This document shows, in pieces, positions 1-9,575 of a stretch of DNA of 64,000 nucleotides. Under the pieces are notes generated by a model that saw nothing but the letters and a program-made list of their open reading frames with translations, did not search any database and was not told the origin of the DNA. A program made the position numbers and the translations under genes. Numbering within the stretch: the first letter of the stretch is position 1; each line of letters opens with the position of its first letter. This stretch comes from Helicobacter cetorum MIT 00-7128 (GTDB taxonomy: Bacteria > Campylobacterota > Campylobacteria > Campylobacterales > Helicobacteraceae), in NCBI RefSeq assembly GCF_000259255.1, contig NC_017737.1, positions 620,001 to 684,000 on the forward strand, read 5' to 3'.

Positions 1-1087
1 CAGCGACGCCGTTTTAGACTACATCATCGCACGAGACAAACAAGCAAAAGTCGCATGTGAAACGCTAGTTTCTAATGGATTTTGTGTTATAACAGGTGAG
101 TTAAAAACTTCTGTTTATGCCCCTATGCAAGAGATTGCTAGAGAAGTGGTTAAAAAGATTGGTTACACAGACGCTCTTTATGGCTTTGATTATAGAAGTG
201 CGGCGGTTCTAAATGGCATTGGCGAGCAAAGCCCTGATATTAATCAAGGCGTGGATAGAGAAGATGGCGAGATTGGAGCAGGAGACCAAGGGCTTATGTT
301 TGGCTATGCGTGTAAAGAGACTCCCACACTTATGCCCTTACCCATTCATTTAGCCCATCAGCTCACTTTTGCTTTAGCCCAAAAGAGAAAAGATAATAGC
401 TTACCTTTCTTAAGACCTGATGGTAAATCTCAAGTGAGCGTGCGTTATGAAAATAACAAGCCCGTAAGCATTGATACGATTGTTATTTCCACTCAGCATT
501 CTCCAGAAGTTTCACAAAAGCATTTAAAAGAAGCGGTGATTGAAGAGATTGTTTATAAGGTTTTGCCCAAAGAATATTTACATGATAATATTAAGTTTTT
601 TGTAAACCCCACAGGAAAGTTTGTTATCGGTGGGCCACAAGGTGATGCGGGTTTAACCGGTAGGAAAATTATTGTGGATACTTATGGGGGGAGTTGTGCG
701 CATGGTGGGGGAGCCTTTAGTGGGAAAGACCCTAGCAAGGTGGATAGAAGTGCAGCTTATGCGGCTAGATATGTGGCTAAAAACTTAGTGGCTAGTGGGA
801 TTTGCGATAAAGCAACCGTGCAACTTGCCTATGCGATTGGCGTAGTTGAGCCGGTATCTATTTATGTGAATACGCATAATACGAGCAAGTATTCAAGTGC
901 GGAGTTAGAAAAATGCGTGAAATCTATTTTCAAGCTCACACCAAAAGGCATTATTGAGAGCTTGGATTTACTAAGACCTATTTATTCGCTCACTTCAGCT
1001 TATGGGCATTTTGGGCGTGAGCTAGATGAGTTTACTTGGGAAAAGACTGATAAGGCCGAAGAGATTAAAGCATTCTTTAAGCATTAA
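1..1087 (+). CDS. metK: S-adenosylmethionine synthetase, 5'-truncated by window edge
   Basis: Makes S-adenosylmethionine from methionine and ATP in the cytoplasm. The reading frame is already open at base 2, where the translation begins [17 protein letters not shown], so the true start lies upstream of the window and roughly the first 20 residues are missing. Family hallmarks are present: the [12 protein letters not shown] segment, the glycine-rich [18 protein letters not shown] loop and [13 protein letters not shown]. The protein runs to KAFFKH and TAA at 1087. It is followed by ndk, the same order I remember for H. pylori. An internal ATG at 125 is in frame but interrupts the conserved N-terminal domain, so it is not the start. 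Function is very secure from family knowledge; only the N-terminus is unseen. Confidence 0.97.
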   Translation, partial: SDAVLDYIIARDKQAKVACETLVSNGFCVITGELKTSVYAPMQEIAREVVKKIGYTDALYGFDYRSAAVLNGIGEQSPDINQGVDREDGEIGAGDQGLMFGYACKETPTLMPLPIHLAHQLTFALAQKRKDNSLPFLRPDGKSQVSVRYENNKPVSIDTIVISTQHSPEVSQKHLKEAVIEEIVYKVLPKEYLHDNIKFFVNPTGKFVIGGPQGDAGLTGRKIIVDTYGGSCAHGGGAFSGKDPSKVDRSAAYAARYVAKNLVASGICDKATVQLAYAIGVVEPVSIYVNTHNTSKYSSAELEKCVKSIFKLTPKGIIESLDLLRPIYSLTSAYGHFGRELDEFTWEKTDKAEEIKAFFKH

Positions 1088-1100
1088 AAAATGCTTTAAG
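1075..1100 (+). terminator. Hairpin overlapping the metK stop codon
   Basis: A perfect 11-bp inverted repeat, CTTTAAGCATT (1075-1085) and AATGCTTTAAG (1090-1100), with an AAAA loop, spans the end of metK. The following bases are AT-rich but there is no clean T-run, so it may be a weak terminator or mRNA 3'-end stabiliser. Confidence 0.5.
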
Positions 1101-1124
1101 GGTAATATTTTAGAAAAATTTTTG

Positions 1125-1130
1125 TATAAT
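1125..1130 (+). promoter_or_regulatory. Candidate -10 promoter element for ndk
   Basis: TATAAT with an upstream TG lies about 25 bases before the ndk start, in an AT-rich stretch. This fits the extended -10 consensus of the Helicobacter housekeeping sigma factor. There is no recognisable -35, which is usual in this genus. Confidence 0.55.
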
Positions 1131-1155
1131 CAAAAATTCACACAAGGAGTTATCT

Positions 1156-1566
1156 TTGCAACGAACATTATCTATCATTAAGCCTGACGCAGTTAAGAAG
1201 AGGGTGATTGGCAAGATTGTTGAGCGTTTTGAGAGTAATAATTTAGAAGTAATCGCTATGAAACGCTTGCATTTAAGCGAGCAAGACGCTAAGGCTTTTT
1301 ATGCGGTGCATAAGGACAGACCCTTTTTCAAAGACTTAGTAGAGTTTATGACAAGTGGTGCGGTAGTGGTTATGGTTTTAGAAGGCGAAAATGCCGTAGC
1401 TAAAAACAGAGAGCTTATGGGAGCGACCGACCCTAAAATGGCTGAAAAAGGCACTATAAGAGCGGATTTTGCAACAAGCATTGACGCTAATGCGGTGCAT
1501 GGGAGCGATAGCTTAGAAAACGCACACAATGAAATCGCTTTCTTTTTTGCCTCTAGAGAACTTTAA
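1156..1566 (+). CDS. ndk: Nucleoside diphosphate kinase
   Basis: Transfers the gamma phosphate from ATP to nucleoside diphosphates, balancing the cytoplasmic NTP pool. At 136 residues it has the normal bacterial length. The start SIIKPDA matches the Ndk signature, and NAVHGSDS contains the catalytic histidine that is transiently phosphorylated. RANFA-type and LMGATDP motifs are also present (here RADFA). The start is TTG at 1156, preceded by AAGGAGT at good spacing; no ATG in frame would leave the N-terminal SIIKPD strand intact. It sits between metK and the yceD-like gene and probably begins the run that continues through fabH. Confidence 0.96.
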   Translation: MQRTLSIIKPDAVKKRVIGKIVERFESNNLEVIAMKRLHLSEQDAKAFYAVHKDRPFFKDLVEFMTSGAVVVMVLEGENAVAKNRELMGATDPKMAEKGTIRADFATSIDANAVHGSDSLENAHNEIAFFFASREL

Positions 1567-1586
1567 GGGTTAATTAAAGTAAGTTT

Positions 1587-1943
1587 ATGCAACTTGAAAT
1601 GCGTAAAATCACTCCAAATGCTCCCAAGCAAGTGTCTTTGGAGTATGAGGGGGTAGTTTTAGAAGGCGAAGTTATGCGTGTGAACGCAAAGCTATTTTGT
1701 CTCAAAGCACGCCTTAAGGGTGAGCTTATGCTTGCTTGCAATATGAGTGGGGAAGAGTTTAAAAAAAGTATTGATGAGCCTTTGGTTTTGCATATTTCAG
1801 ATGGAATGTGGGGTATGCAAAGCCAAAGTTTAGGTTTTGATAACTTAGATGTTATTGAATCTTTCAATGGTTTTATTGATTTGAGCGAGATTTTACGCTC
1901 TGAAGTGGAGTCCATTAAATTAGACTACCACTATTTAGATTGA
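1587..1943 (+). CDS. YceD/DUF177-like protein upstream of rpmF
   Basis: A 118-residue protein directly upstream of rpmF. The DUF177 (YceD) family almost always sits there and has been linked to ribosomal RNA handling and ribosome assembly. Supporting features are the central GELMLACNMSGEEF stretch, which resembles the family's conserved Cys region, and the FIDLSEILRSEVE segment near the C-terminus, which resembles the conserved LAPLVREELLL-type end. Only one cysteine of the usual C-x-R-C is present. The start is ATG 1587; ATG 1599 is an alternative. I infer the family from position plus weak sequence resemblance, and its exact function is not established by the sequence. Confidence 0.75.
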   Translation: MQLEMRKITPNAPKQVSLEYEGVVLEGEVMRVNAKLFCLKARLKGELMLACNMSGEEFKKSIDEPLVLHISDGMWGMQSQSLGFDNLDVIESFNGFIDLSEILRSEVESIKLDYHYLD

Positions 1944-1961
1944 ATATTTTAAGGAGATTTT

Positions 1962-2111
1962 ATGGCAGTACCTGATAGAAGAGTGAGTAAAACAAGAGCG
2001 GCAAAAAGACGCACCCATTACACTGTTAAGTTAGCTAAGCCTATTAAAGCAAAAGATGGCACTTGGAAACTTCCTCATCACATTAATAAATTCACTAAAG
2101 AATACCAATAG
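1962..2111 (+). CDS. rpmF: 50S ribosomal protein L32
   Basis: A small basic ribosomal protein of 49 residues beginning [19 protein letters not shown], the typical L32 N-terminus (MAVPKRK-S-S-R-RRAH). It belongs to the large ribosomal subunit. The start ATG is preceded by AAGGAG at 1951-1956. This L32 lacks the C-terminal zinc-binding cysteines seen in some homologues, consistent with the short epsilonproteobacterial form. It lies between the yceD-like gene and plsX, a widely conserved yceD-rpmF-plsX-fabH order. Confidence 0.96.
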   Translation: MAVPDRRVSKTRAAKRRTHYTVKLAKPIKAKDGTWKLPHHINKFTKEYQ

Positions 2112-2180
2112 ATTCCTTTTTGATGGATTTTTGGTGAGGAAAATTTTGAGAGGTTCTAACAAGCCTTTTAAGGATACACA

Positions 2181-3200
2181 ATGAAAATCGTAATAGACTT
2201 AATGGGGGCTGACCATGGGGTTTTGCCTGTTATTGAGGGAGTTTCAAGAGCCTTAGATAATAAGAACTTTGAAGTAGTCTTAGTTGGAGATAAAAATAAA
2301 GCAGAGCCTTTCATCTCTAAAGAATTAGCTAGTAGAGTGGATATTATCCATACAGAAGATTATATTAGAATGGAAGAGGCAGCTACTGAGGCGATTAAAC
2401 GCAAGGAGTCCTCTATTTATCTTGCTATGGATATTTTAAAAAATGGCGCTGACGCTTTGATTTCAGCGGGTCATAGTGGGGCTACTATGGGTTTAGCAAC
2501 CTTACGCTTAGGGCGTATCAAGGGGGTTGAGAGACCCGCCATTTGCACCTTAATGCCTAGTGTTGGCAAGCGTCCTAGCATATTACTAGATGCAGGAGCT
2601 AATACGGATTGCAAACCTGAATATTTAGTGGATTTTGCACTAATGGGATATGAATATGCCAAGAGTGTGTTGAAATATGATAATCCTAAAGTAGGGCTTT
2701 TGAGCAATGGTGAAGAGGATATTAAGGGCAACATGCTTGTCAAAGAAACGCACAAAATCCTTAAGCCTTATGACTTTTTCTATGGTAATGTAGAGGGGAG
2801 TGATATTTTTAAAGGGCTTGTAGATGTCGTTGTGTGTGATGGCTTTATGGGCAATGTAGTATTAAAAACGACTGAAGGGGTTGCTAGTGCTATAGGTGCG
2901 ATTTTTAAAGAAGAAATCAAGGGTTCTTTTAAGGCTAAAATGGGGGCAGGTTTGTTGAAAAATGCCTTTGTTACTCTCAAGCAAAAAACCGATTATGCTG
3001 AATATGGCGGTGCACCACTATTAGGAGTGAATAAAAGCGTGATTATTAGTCATGGCAAGAGCAATGCTAGGGCGATTGAATGCGCTATTTATCAAGCTAT
3101 TAGGGCATTAGAGGGGAATGTTTGCGCAAGAATTGCTGAGGCATTTGAGCGCTTAAAATCCAACCCTTCTTCGCTTGGAAGCAATACTCAAAATGTTTGA
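2181..3200 (+). CDS. plsX: Phosphate acyltransferase
   Basis: Converts acyl-ACP to acyl-phosphate, the donor used by PlsY in the first step of phospholipid synthesis, acting at the inner face of the membrane. The 339-residue protein has the family N-terminus [11 protein letters not shown], the SAGHSGATM motif around residue 95, and the [10 protein letters not shown] and [10 protein letters not shown] motifs in the second half. The ATG start has AAGGAT upstream. It is followed 23 bases later by fabH, linking fatty-acid initiation to membrane lipid synthesis. Confidence 0.96.
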   Translation: MKIVIDLMGADHGVLPVIEGVSRALDNKNFEVVLVGDKNKAEPFISKELASRVDIIHTEDYIRMEEAATEAIKRKESSIYLAMDILKNGADALISAGHSGATMGLATLRLGRIKGVERPAICTLMPSVGKRPSILLDAGANTDCKPEYLVDFALMGYEYAKSVLKYDNPKVGLLSNGEEDIKGNMLVKETHKILKPYDFFYGNVEGSDIFKGLVDVVVCDGFMGNVVLKTTEGVASAIGAIFKEEIKGSFKAKMGAGLLKNAFVTLKQKTDYAEYGGAPLLGVNKSVIISHGKSNARAIECAIYQAIRALEGNVCARIAEAFERLKSNPSSLGSNTQNV

Positions 3201-3226
3201 AATATCTCTAATGCTAAGGGAATTTG

Positions 3227-4222
3227 ATGAAAATTTATGCCTCTCTTAAGTCAATTGCTATGCATGCCCCAGAGAGAAAAGTAGGGAATGCAGAGTTTCA
3301 AAAATTTTTAGATACTAGCGATGAGTGGATAGAAAAGCGCACGGGAATTAAAGAGCGCCGTTTTGCAAAAGACTCTCAAAAAAGTAGCGATTTAGGCGTA
3401 ATTGCCGCTAAAAAGGCTATAGAGCGTGCGAAACTTACCCCAAAAGACATTGATTTAGTCATTGTGGCATCATTAAGCCCAGATTTTTTGGCTATGCCCT
3501 CAACTGCATGTATTATCAGTGCTAAATTAGGCATTGAGAATAAGCCTGCTTTTGATATTTCAGCCGCTTGCACGGGATTTATTTATTTGTTGTCTATGGC
3601 TAAGGCCTATGTTGAAAGCGGAATGTATCAAAATGTGCTAATCGTTGGAGCAGAAAAGACTAGCAGTGTGCTAGATTTTGAGGATAGAGGGACTTGTATT
3701 TTGTTTGGCGATGGCGCTGGGGCGTGCGTAATTGGTAGAACGACTGAGATAAAAGAGAGTGTTTTAGATGTGCAGATTTCAGCCAATGGTAATTTTTCGG
3801 ATTATCTTTGCACGCCACGAATGCTACAAGCAACTCCTTTTAATCAAATTGAGGATAGCTCAAAGCCCTTTTTACGCATGAAAGGGAATGAAGTGTTTAA
3901 ACTAGCGGTTAAAACACTTTTAAAAGATGTGGAAATAATTTTGGAAAAAAATGCCTTAAAACCTGAAGATGTGCGTTTGTTTATTCCCCACCAAGCAAAC
4001 TTAAGAATTATTCAGGCTGTAAGAGAGCATTTGGATTTTAAAGATGAGCAAGTAGTTTTAACCGTGCATAAATACGGCAATACTTCAGCCGCAAGTATTC
4101 CGATGGCTATGTGTGAGGCGTATGAAGAGGGGCGTTTGAAAAAGGGCGATTTAATGCTTTTAGATGCCTTTGGGGGGGGCTTGACTTGGGGTTCAGCATT
4201 AGTGTATTTTAATGGGGAATAA
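3227..4222 (+). CDS. fabH: 3-oxoacyl-ACP synthase III (KASIII)
   Basis: Starts fatty-acid synthesis by condensing acetyl-CoA with malonyl-ACP. The catalytic triad is visible: Cys in [10 protein letters not shown], His in [10 protein letters not shown] and Asn in [11 protein letters not shown]. The C-terminus carries the conserved [15 protein letters not shown] chose ATG 3227 (331 residues), giving [15 protein letters not shown], with AAGGGAA upstream; a TTG one codon earlier is also open. A run of eight G bases encodes part of the invariant FGGGLTWG loop and is more likely constrained coding sequence than a switch. It is the last gene of the ndk-fabH run. Confidence 0.96.
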   Translation: MKIYASLKSIAMHAPERKVGNAEFQKFLDTSDEWIEKRTGIKERRFAKDSQKSSDLGVIAAKKAIERAKLTPKDIDLVIVASLSPDFLAMPSTACIISAKLGIENKPAFDISAACTGFIYLLSMAKAYVESGMYQNVLIVGAEKTSSVLDFEDRGTCILFGDGAGACVIGRTTEIKESVLDVQISANGNFSDYLCTPRMLQATPFNQIEDSSKPFLRMKGNEVFKLAVKTLLKDVEIILEKNALKPEDVRLFIPHQANLRIIQAVREHLDFKDEQVVLTVHKYGNTSAASIPMAMCEAYEEGRLKKGDLMLLDAFGGGLTWGSALVYFNGE

Positions 4223-4317
4223 GCCTTTAGAAGAGATAATGTAATAGGGCTTATTAATTCTTGATGAGATGAGGCATTTTTAAGGCTATAATAACTAATC
4301 TTAAAAAAGGAATTTTG

Positions 4318-4701
4318 ATGAAAAAGATTACTCTTTTGGCGTTGGTGATGTTAGGAAATCTAATGGCACAAAGCGATTATTGTAGCGACCATTGCATGGG
4401 GACACCAGACCAGCGCACCGCACCTATGGGGTTTTGGTTTAGCTTTACACGCTCAGTGGAGCATTATATAGAAGAGCCACAAGCACGAGCTAAAAAGCTC
4501 AAAAAGTGTCAACAAGCGTTTAATTCTACCTTGAGAATTAATTATATTACAAAGTCTTTTAGAAGAGATTGTGAAAACGCTGAAATGGCTGAAAAGCAAG
4601 CCAAGAGCGAGCAAGCTAAGAATGAGCCAACAAGCGAGTCAAAAGACACCCACACGCAAGAAAATAGCAAGAGTGTGAGCGCTAAAGAGAGCAAGGAATA
4701 A
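4318..4701 (+). CDS. Small secreted protein, function unknown
   Basis: A 127-residue protein with a clear Sec signal peptide (KKITLLALVMLGNLMA, likely cleavage after LMA). The mature part holds four to six cysteines (YCSDHC, KKCQQ, RRDCEN) in its first two thirds, which suggests disulfide bonds in the periplasm. The last 40 residues are low-complexity and rich in Glu, Lys, Ser and Ala. Start ATG 4318 follows AAAAAGGAA. It matches the position of a conserved hypothetical gene after fabH in H. pylori as I remember it. I do not recognise a function. Confidence 0.8.
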   Translation: MKKITLLALVMLGNLMAQSDYCSDHCMGTPDQRTAPMGFWFSFTRSVEHYIEEPQARAKKLKKCQQAFNSTLRINYITKSFRRDCENAEMAEKQAKSEQAKNEPTSESKDTHTQENSKSVSAKESKE

Positions 4702-5802
4702 TAAAGGGTGTGCTTAAAATTGAGTGCTTTTAAGGGCATGAATAGGGGTTAATGAGAGAATACTCTTTGTCTCTTATTCAATGCCAATCAAAAATCTATT
4801 TTATTTTTAAAATCTTTCAAACCTTAGTAAGTCGCATTGTCTAAAAAATCAAAAAATGCATGTGTTTTTAATGCTGTTTAGTGTTTTAAGACTGCTTGGA
4901 CTAAGGGCTTTAATTGTTGCTTTAGCAATCTTTTTATAAGGGTATAAAAGCGCATGGTTTTTGCATTCATTATGGGGGGTTAGAATCTTTTATTGCAAGT
5001 TATGCAAAATACTTTGATAATTTAAAATGCATGCGTATAGAGACAATCAAATTTTAGGGTTATAGCTTTAATCCTTAAAACGATGTGGTATGATTTGAAA
5101 CATTGATTTTTAATGAGATGTCTTATTGATAGCATACATTATAAAATTAGCTATTCGTATTTTTAGGTTTAATATCAATCTATCATTTGGAGTGCTTAGG
5201 TTTACTTAAAAACCCCATTAGCTTTAAAATGCGCTTTCTTATTTAAGCTATTATTTGGAGCATTTAAATTAAGTTTGAATTTATATCAAAGGGTTGTTGG
5301 CTAGATTGGCATAATCAGCTTAAAAATAGAGCGTTTGCACGCTAAAAACAAGGCTCAAAGTTTCATTAAAGAATAGCGAGCAAAAAGAAACAAATAATGG
5401 TTATGGGTAGGGCGCTCTTATCTTTCAAAAAGGCTTAGAAATCTCATAAATTGCTAAAAATAGCCTTTAGTGATTAAAAAAAGTGCTAAATAAAATCATA
5501 TTTTAAAAATTATATATAAAAATATTATAAAAAGTCTTTTTGTTAAGTTGGTCTATCTATCATTGGTGGGGTTAATGCTTATAAAAGTCATAACTATAAT
5601 ATTAAAAAATCTTTAATCAAGTTGGTTATGGCTTTAAAAAACTTGCTTAAGCATTAAAAACACCTTTTTATAAGTTCTTTTTAGTTTTAAAAATTGATAG
5701 TCAATGGTTATCTATGAATTGCATTTAAAATTATTTTATAGATATTAAAGCTTTTTGAGATTATAATAAAAGCTTTTTTAAAATAATGTTAAAAGGAATC
5801 TT
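4702..5802. other. Long AT-rich intergenic region, no gene recognised
   Basis: About 1.1 kb between the small secreted protein and the phase-variable OMP. No open frame of useful length, tRNA-like or rRNA-like sequence was seen on either strand. The final 60 bases contain AT-rich promoter-like sequence and the AAAAGGAA ribosome binding site (5791-5798) of the next gene. Its length is unusual for this compact genome and it may be decayed coding sequence. Confidence 0.5.
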
Positions 5803-6920
5803 ATGGTATTGTGCCAATCTGTTACCCCCCCCCCCGAAATGAGTTATTAACGCCCCCTTACTTATCTAGTCTTTTAAAAATCTTTAAACAAAGTGTTTTG
5901 TGCTTGGCTTTAATGTTATTTTCTAGTTATGCCTATGGAGATGAGTTGCAAGAAGATATGAATAATAAATTTTTCAAAAAAGTCAAAGAAAAGTTAAAAA
6001 AAGCTCACGCTCAAAAGCAAGTTGATAAAACAAAAAAGAGATACGCTGATAAGAGTGCGTTCTACTTAGGGGTAGGTTATGAATTTGATTTTGTGAGCAA
6101 TAATTTGTTTGGTATTAGCTCTACCGGAAAGCATACTTCAAAAACCCCCTCTATGTTTAATGGGCTTGGTGTGGCTATGGGCTATAAATACATTTTGAAA
6201 AAACATAAATGGCTTGGTTTTAGGGGTGGCGCATTTTATGATGTTTCAGTTCCTTTTGTCAGTCTTTCTAGTATCGATAACGAAATTGATAATGCGGAGA
6301 GTAACTTGAATAATACTATCAATGGCATGAATAATAGTATGAATAATGCAGTCTCTGGTTGCACCACTAACCAAGATACTACTACTTGTAATTATAGTAG
6401 TAGCGTTTGCACTACTAGCCAAGATACTATTAATTGCAATTATAGCGACTATAGCAGTAGTAGTAATGGTAGTATTGATTATGCTATTGGAACCCCACAA
6501 ATTAGTGCTATCCAAACTTATGGAGCTAATCTTGATGTGCTTTTGAATGTGGCTAATCATCAAAGAATCTTTTTTGGTTTTAGGGTTGGGATAGGGCTTG
6601 CTGGTGCGAGTTATAGCATTAGTAATAGCAGTGATTATGCAAGCTATTTGAAACCACTCAAAGATAAGGTTAATAACACCACTTTTCAATTTTTAGTCAA
6701 TCTAGGCATGCGCATAGGGGGCAAGCATAATCATTTTGAATGGGGGGTTAAAATCCCTACCATTAATAACACCTATTTTGACATAGGCTCTCAAGCTAAC
6801 TCACAAATTCAACAAGCGATGCAAGGATTAGGGAGTTTTGGTTCTAGCTACGCATTGCCCTCTAAATCTACTATGAGACGCTTTCTTGCACTCTATTTTG
6901 AATATATTTTTAGCTTTTAA
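5803..6920 (+). CDS. Hop/Hor-type outer-membrane protein, apparently phase OFF
   Basis: A beta-barrel OMP of about 370 residues. The body shows the family features: DKSAFYLGVGYEFDF after the signal region, MGYKYILKKHKWLGFRGG, LGMRIGGKHNHFEWGVKIPTIN and a C-terminal strand ending in Phe (LYFEYIFSF). The best start is ATG 5803, five bases after AAAAGGAA. From that ATG the frame enters a C11 tract (5825-5835) and stops at 5848-5850 after 15 codons; the barrel lies in another frame. Twelve or nine C bases would join them, giving about 372 residues with a long n-region before VLCLALMLFSSYAYG. A GTG at 5811 is in the barrel frame but sits 13 bases from the ribosome site, so low-level expression is possible. 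The specific Hop/Hor member is not assigned. Confidence 0.82.
5825..5835 (+). repeat. C11 homopolymer tract within the 5' end of the OMP gene
   Basis: Eleven consecutive C bases, 22 bases after the ATG at 5803. Slipped-strand changes in this tract would move the downstream barrel in or out of frame. The length read here gives the OFF frame. Confidence 0.85.
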
Positions 6921-6950
6921 AAGGTTGTAGGCTAGGTAAAAAGGAAGAGA

Positions 6951-6975
6951 TTAAGGGGGTTTTAAACCCCCTTAA
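6951..6975. terminator. Bidirectional terminator between convergent genes
   Basis: A perfect dyad, TTAAGGGGGTTT followed by AAACCCCCTTAA around a central T, lies between the OMP gene and the convergent flavoprotein gene. T-rich or A-rich sequence flanks both sides, so it can stop transcription from either direction. Confidence 0.8.
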
Positions 6976-6977
6976 AT

Positions 6978-7952
6978 TTAATGAGAGAGTCTTTTAGAAA
7001 TCTCAGTCGCTACATCATAGCCATGGTTTAATGCGGTTGCAACGCTCGCACCATTTTTAAACAAAATATCGCCCACGATGAATAGATTAGAAATATTAGT
7101 GCTTTCTAAATTGTCTTTAACCATAGGGATATTCGTGCTAGAATCTAGCTCTAAATCACAGCGCTTAAAAAATTCTAATGGTGTAGAACCCCCAATAGCA
7201 TAAAGGAGACGCTCAAAATTTTCGCTGGTGTTATCCGTGAAATTCACTTTAATTTGCGTGCCATATTCTTCTAAGCTCTCAATATCCACGCCAAGCTTGC
7301 TCTTAAGCGTGTTATTATCAAGGACTTCTTTTAAATTTTTAGCGTTATCTTCATTGATTCTAGCAAACTCGCTTCGGCGGTAATTAAGGGTTGTGGGTGC
7401 AATCTTGCATAAAGAAATGGCGTATTCCACCGCTGAGTTACCCCCACCTATAACAAGAGTTTTTTCGCCCTCTTTGCAATCATTAATGGTAAAGACCACT
7501 TGCTTAGAGAGATTAACCGGGATTTTATAGCTAGTAGGGCGGTTTGGCTGACCCATTTTACCAATAGCAATGACAACAAATTTTGCATAATGCACTTCAT
7601 TAGATGAAGTGGTTACTTTAAATAAATCGCCCTCTTTTTTCACACTCTCAATATCAGTCTTATAGCTAGGCTCTATGTGGTGCTCTTTTAGTAGTTGGGT
7701 AAAATTATCCAAAGTTTCTTCTTTAAAGCTGTCTTTAAAAGGGATATGCCCTCTAAGTTCTACGACTTGTTTTTTATAGTCTTTATCCACTCTTTTGCCC
7801 GCTTTATAGAATTTTTGCATCATGCCTGAATGGCTTTCTGTTTTTTCACATAAAAGCACTTTTTTAATTCCAGCTACCTCGCACTCTACAGCGCTTGCAA
7901 TACCGCCCGGACCTGCGCCTACAATCAATACATCTAAAATTTCTTTTTCCAT
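6978..7952 (-). CDS. Thioredoxin-reductase-like FAD/NAD(P) oxidoreductase
   Basis: A 324-residue pyridine-nucleotide-disulfide-type flavoprotein. It has an FAD-binding GAGPGGIASAVE near residue 15, a second dinucleotide-binding motif VIGGGNSAVEYA near residue 170, and the C-terminal FAD motif LFIVGDILFKNG. The redox-active CxxC of true thioredoxin reductase is not visible between the two nucleotide domains, so a different acceptor is likely (compare YpdA/ferredoxin-reductase-like proteins). H. pylori has a second TrxR-like gene (HP1164, as I recall) in the same neighbourhood. Start ATG 7952 follows AAGGATA; a TTG two codons upstream is less well spaced. It is 30 bases downstream of ccoS on the same strand. 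Confidence 0.85.
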   Translation of the reverse strand: MEKEILDVLIVGAGPGGIASAVECEVAGIKKVLLCEKTESHSGMMQKFYKAGKRVDKDYKKQVVELRGHIPFKDSFKEETLDNFTQLLKEHHIEPSYKTDIESVKKEGDLFKVTTSSNEVHYAKFVVIAIGKMGQPNRPTSYKIPVNLSKQVVFTINDCKEGEKTLVIGGGNSAVEYAISLCKIAPTTLNYRRSEFARINEDNAKNLKEVLDNNTLKSKLGVDIESLEEYGTQIKVNFTDNTSENFERLLYAIGGSTPLEFFKRCDLELDSSTNIPMVKDNLESTNISNLFIVGDILFKNGASVATALNHGYDVATEISKRLSH

Positions 7953-7982
7953 ATTCAAATATCCTTATATAATGACTAAAAT

Positions 7983-8192
7983 TTAGGGCTTTTTGCTTGG
8001 CGAGTTTTTTTGGTGCTCTTGTTGTAAAATCGCCTCGTTTAAATCATTAGGGCTATCATACAAAACACCCTCAAGCATGTGTTTTTCATCATCAAACTGC
8101 CCGCTTTTCACACCCCATAAAAACGCTATTAACCCTACTAGCCCCATAAGCACAGAGACAACTAACATTATGGTTAAGATTTCTGTGTTCAT
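7983..8192 (-). CDS. ccoS: cbb3-type cytochrome oxidase assembly protein CcoS
   Basis: A 69-residue protein with one N-terminal membrane segment (ILTIMLVVSVLMGLVGLIAF) followed by LWGVKSGQFDDEKHMLEGVL, close to the CcoS signature (F-W-A-V-K-S-GQFDDLE). CcoS helps insert cofactors into the cbb3 terminal oxidase, the only respiratory oxidase of Helicobacter. Start ATG 8192 has TAAGG just upstream. The coding strand is shared with the flavoprotein gene downstream, suggesting cotranscription. Confidence 0.85.
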   Translation of the reverse strand: MNTEILTIMLVVSVLMGLVGLIAFLWGVKSGQFDDEKHMLEGVLYDSPNDLNEAILQQEHQKNSPSKKP

Positions 8193-8335
8193 ACCTTACA
8201 ATCTCTATTTAAGATAATAGCGCTAGCCTTTAATAGCAAAATATTATACTCAAGTTGGCTCTAAAAAAAGCAAATAGGGTTTTATTTTTAGATAACATGA
8301 TAATAAAAACGAAACTTAGATTTAAGGAATTTGAT

Positions 8336-8917
8336 ATGCAAGAGGCGTTGCAATCTTTTCAAGAAGGCTTTAGCCATTGGGGTTATTTGATTTTATTTTT
8401 GTATTCGTTGGGTAGTGGGTATGTGGGCATTGTGATTGCCTCTATTTTGAGCGCAACGACACAGACTTTGGATATAAAAATGACTATTTTTGTAGCCTTT
8501 CTAGGTAATGTTGTGGGTAGTGGGGCATTTGTAGTGTTTGCACGCTATCAAAAAAAAGAATTTTTAAAATACTTTCAAAAACACCAACGCAAACTCGCTT
8601 TAGCCTCTTTATGGGTTAAACGATATGGATTTTTAATGATTTTTGTTAATAAATATCTATATGGAATTAAAACGATAGTGCCTTTGGCAATTGGTTTTAG
8701 TAAATATCCTTTAAAGAAATTTTTATGGCTTAATGTTTTATCTAGTTTAGTGTGGGCATTATTAGTAGGGGGTATATCATATGTGGCGAGCGATTGGGTT
8801 AAGGGGCTTTATGATGAGTTTTCGGCGCATTCTTCATACTTTATTATGGGGGTGGCTTTGGTGCTTATTTTGCTATGGGTTTTGTTGAAACGCTATTCAC
8901 GCAAAATTGGTTTTTAA
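8336..8917 (+). CDS. DedA-family membrane protein
   Basis: A 193-residue integral membrane protein with four to five hydrophobic segments. Family features include the N-terminal re-entrant-like region (LILFLYSLGSGYVGIVIAS), GNVVGSGAFVVFARYQ near residue 65, and FVNKYLYGIKTIVPLAIGFSK, matching the F-R-F-IPG-R DedA core in degenerate form, where the usual proline and arginine are altered. DedA proteins are proposed undecaprenyl-phosphate or phospholipid flippases; the role here is not shown by the sequence. ATG 8336 follows AAGGAA; an in-frame upstream extension lacks a ribosome site. H. pylori has an equivalent next to fldA. Confidence 0.8.
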   Translation: MQEALQSFQEGFSHWGYLILFLYSLGSGYVGIVIASILSATTQTLDIKMTIFVAFLGNVVGSGAFVVFARYQKKEFLKYFQKHQRKLALASLWVKRYGFLMIFVNKYLYGIKTIVPLAIGFSKYPLKKFLWLNVLSSLVWALLVGGISYVASDWVKGLYDEFSAHSSYFIMGVALVLILLWVLLKRYSRKIGF

Positions 8918-9013
8918 GCAAGAATTTACTTCTATGTGCTAAACTACGCCCTTAGTATTCGCTAAAATTAAGCGAATGCAGTATCTTGAATTAAAAACAA
9001 AGGATGGCATACC

Positions 9014-9508
9014 ATGGCAAAAATTGGTATCTTTTTTGGAACAGACAGCGGTAATGCTGAAACAGTTAGTGAGAAAATTGCAAGCAAACTTGGCGATGCT
9101 GAAGTAATTGATGTTGCTAAAGCAAGCAAAGAGCAATTTGATGGTTTCAATAATGTGATTTTAGTTGCTCCAACAGCAGGAGCTGGTGATTTACAAACTG
9201 ATTGGGAAGATTTCTTAGGAACATTAGAGTCAAGTGATTTTGCTAACAAAACCATTGGACTTGTAGGTTTGGGCGACCAAGATACTTATAGTGAGACTTT
9301 TGCTGAAGGTATTTTTCATATCTATGAAAAAGCTAAAGCTGGTAAGGTTGTAGGTCATACTTCTACTGATGGTTATAACTTTGAGGCTTCTAAAGCTGTT
9401 GAGGGTGGTAAATTCATTGGTTTAGTAATTGATGAAGACAATCAAGATGATTTGACTGATAGCCGTATTGAAAAATGGGTAGATGAAATTAAAGGTTCTT
9501 TTGCTTAA
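9014..9508 (+). CDS. fldA: Flavodoxin
   Basis: An FMN electron carrier of 164 residues, the same length as H. pylori FldA, which accepts electrons from pyruvate:acceptor oxidoreductase and is essential there. The FMN phosphate loop GTDSGNAET is at residues 9-17, and the tyrosine loop [12 protein letters not shown] near residue 90 matches long-chain flavodoxins. Start ATG 9014 is preceded by AAGGAT. It is transcribed as a short unit followed by a hairpin. The organism's anaerobic-type pyruvate metabolism depends on it, from family knowledge. Confidence 0.96.
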   Translation: MAKIGIFFGTDSGNAETVSEKIASKLGDAEVIDVAKASKEQFDGFNNVILVAPTAGAGDLQTDWEDFLGTLESSDFANKTIGLVGLGDQDTYSETFAEGIFHIYEKAKAGKVVGHTSTDGYNFEASKAVEGGKFIGLVIDEDNQDDLTDSRIEKWVDEIKGSFA

Positions 9509-9515
9509 TTTTTAA

Positions 9516-9540
9516 ACCCTAAGCTTTTATAAGCTTGGGG
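9516..9540 (+). terminator. Hairpin after fldA
   Basis: CCCTAAGCTT and AAGCTTGGGG flank a TTAT loop just after the fldA stop codon. There is no strong T-run afterwards, so it may attenuate rather than end transcription into ybeY. Confidence 0.5.
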
Positions 9541-9575
9541 GACTTTCTATAACTTCCTTAATTGAACTTAATTTA

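Noticed and set aside
4171-4180. G8 tract near the 3' end of fabH
   Set aside because: It encodes invariant residues of the FGGGLTWGS loop, the frame is intact, and fabH is expected to be essential, so it is not treated as a phase-variation switch.
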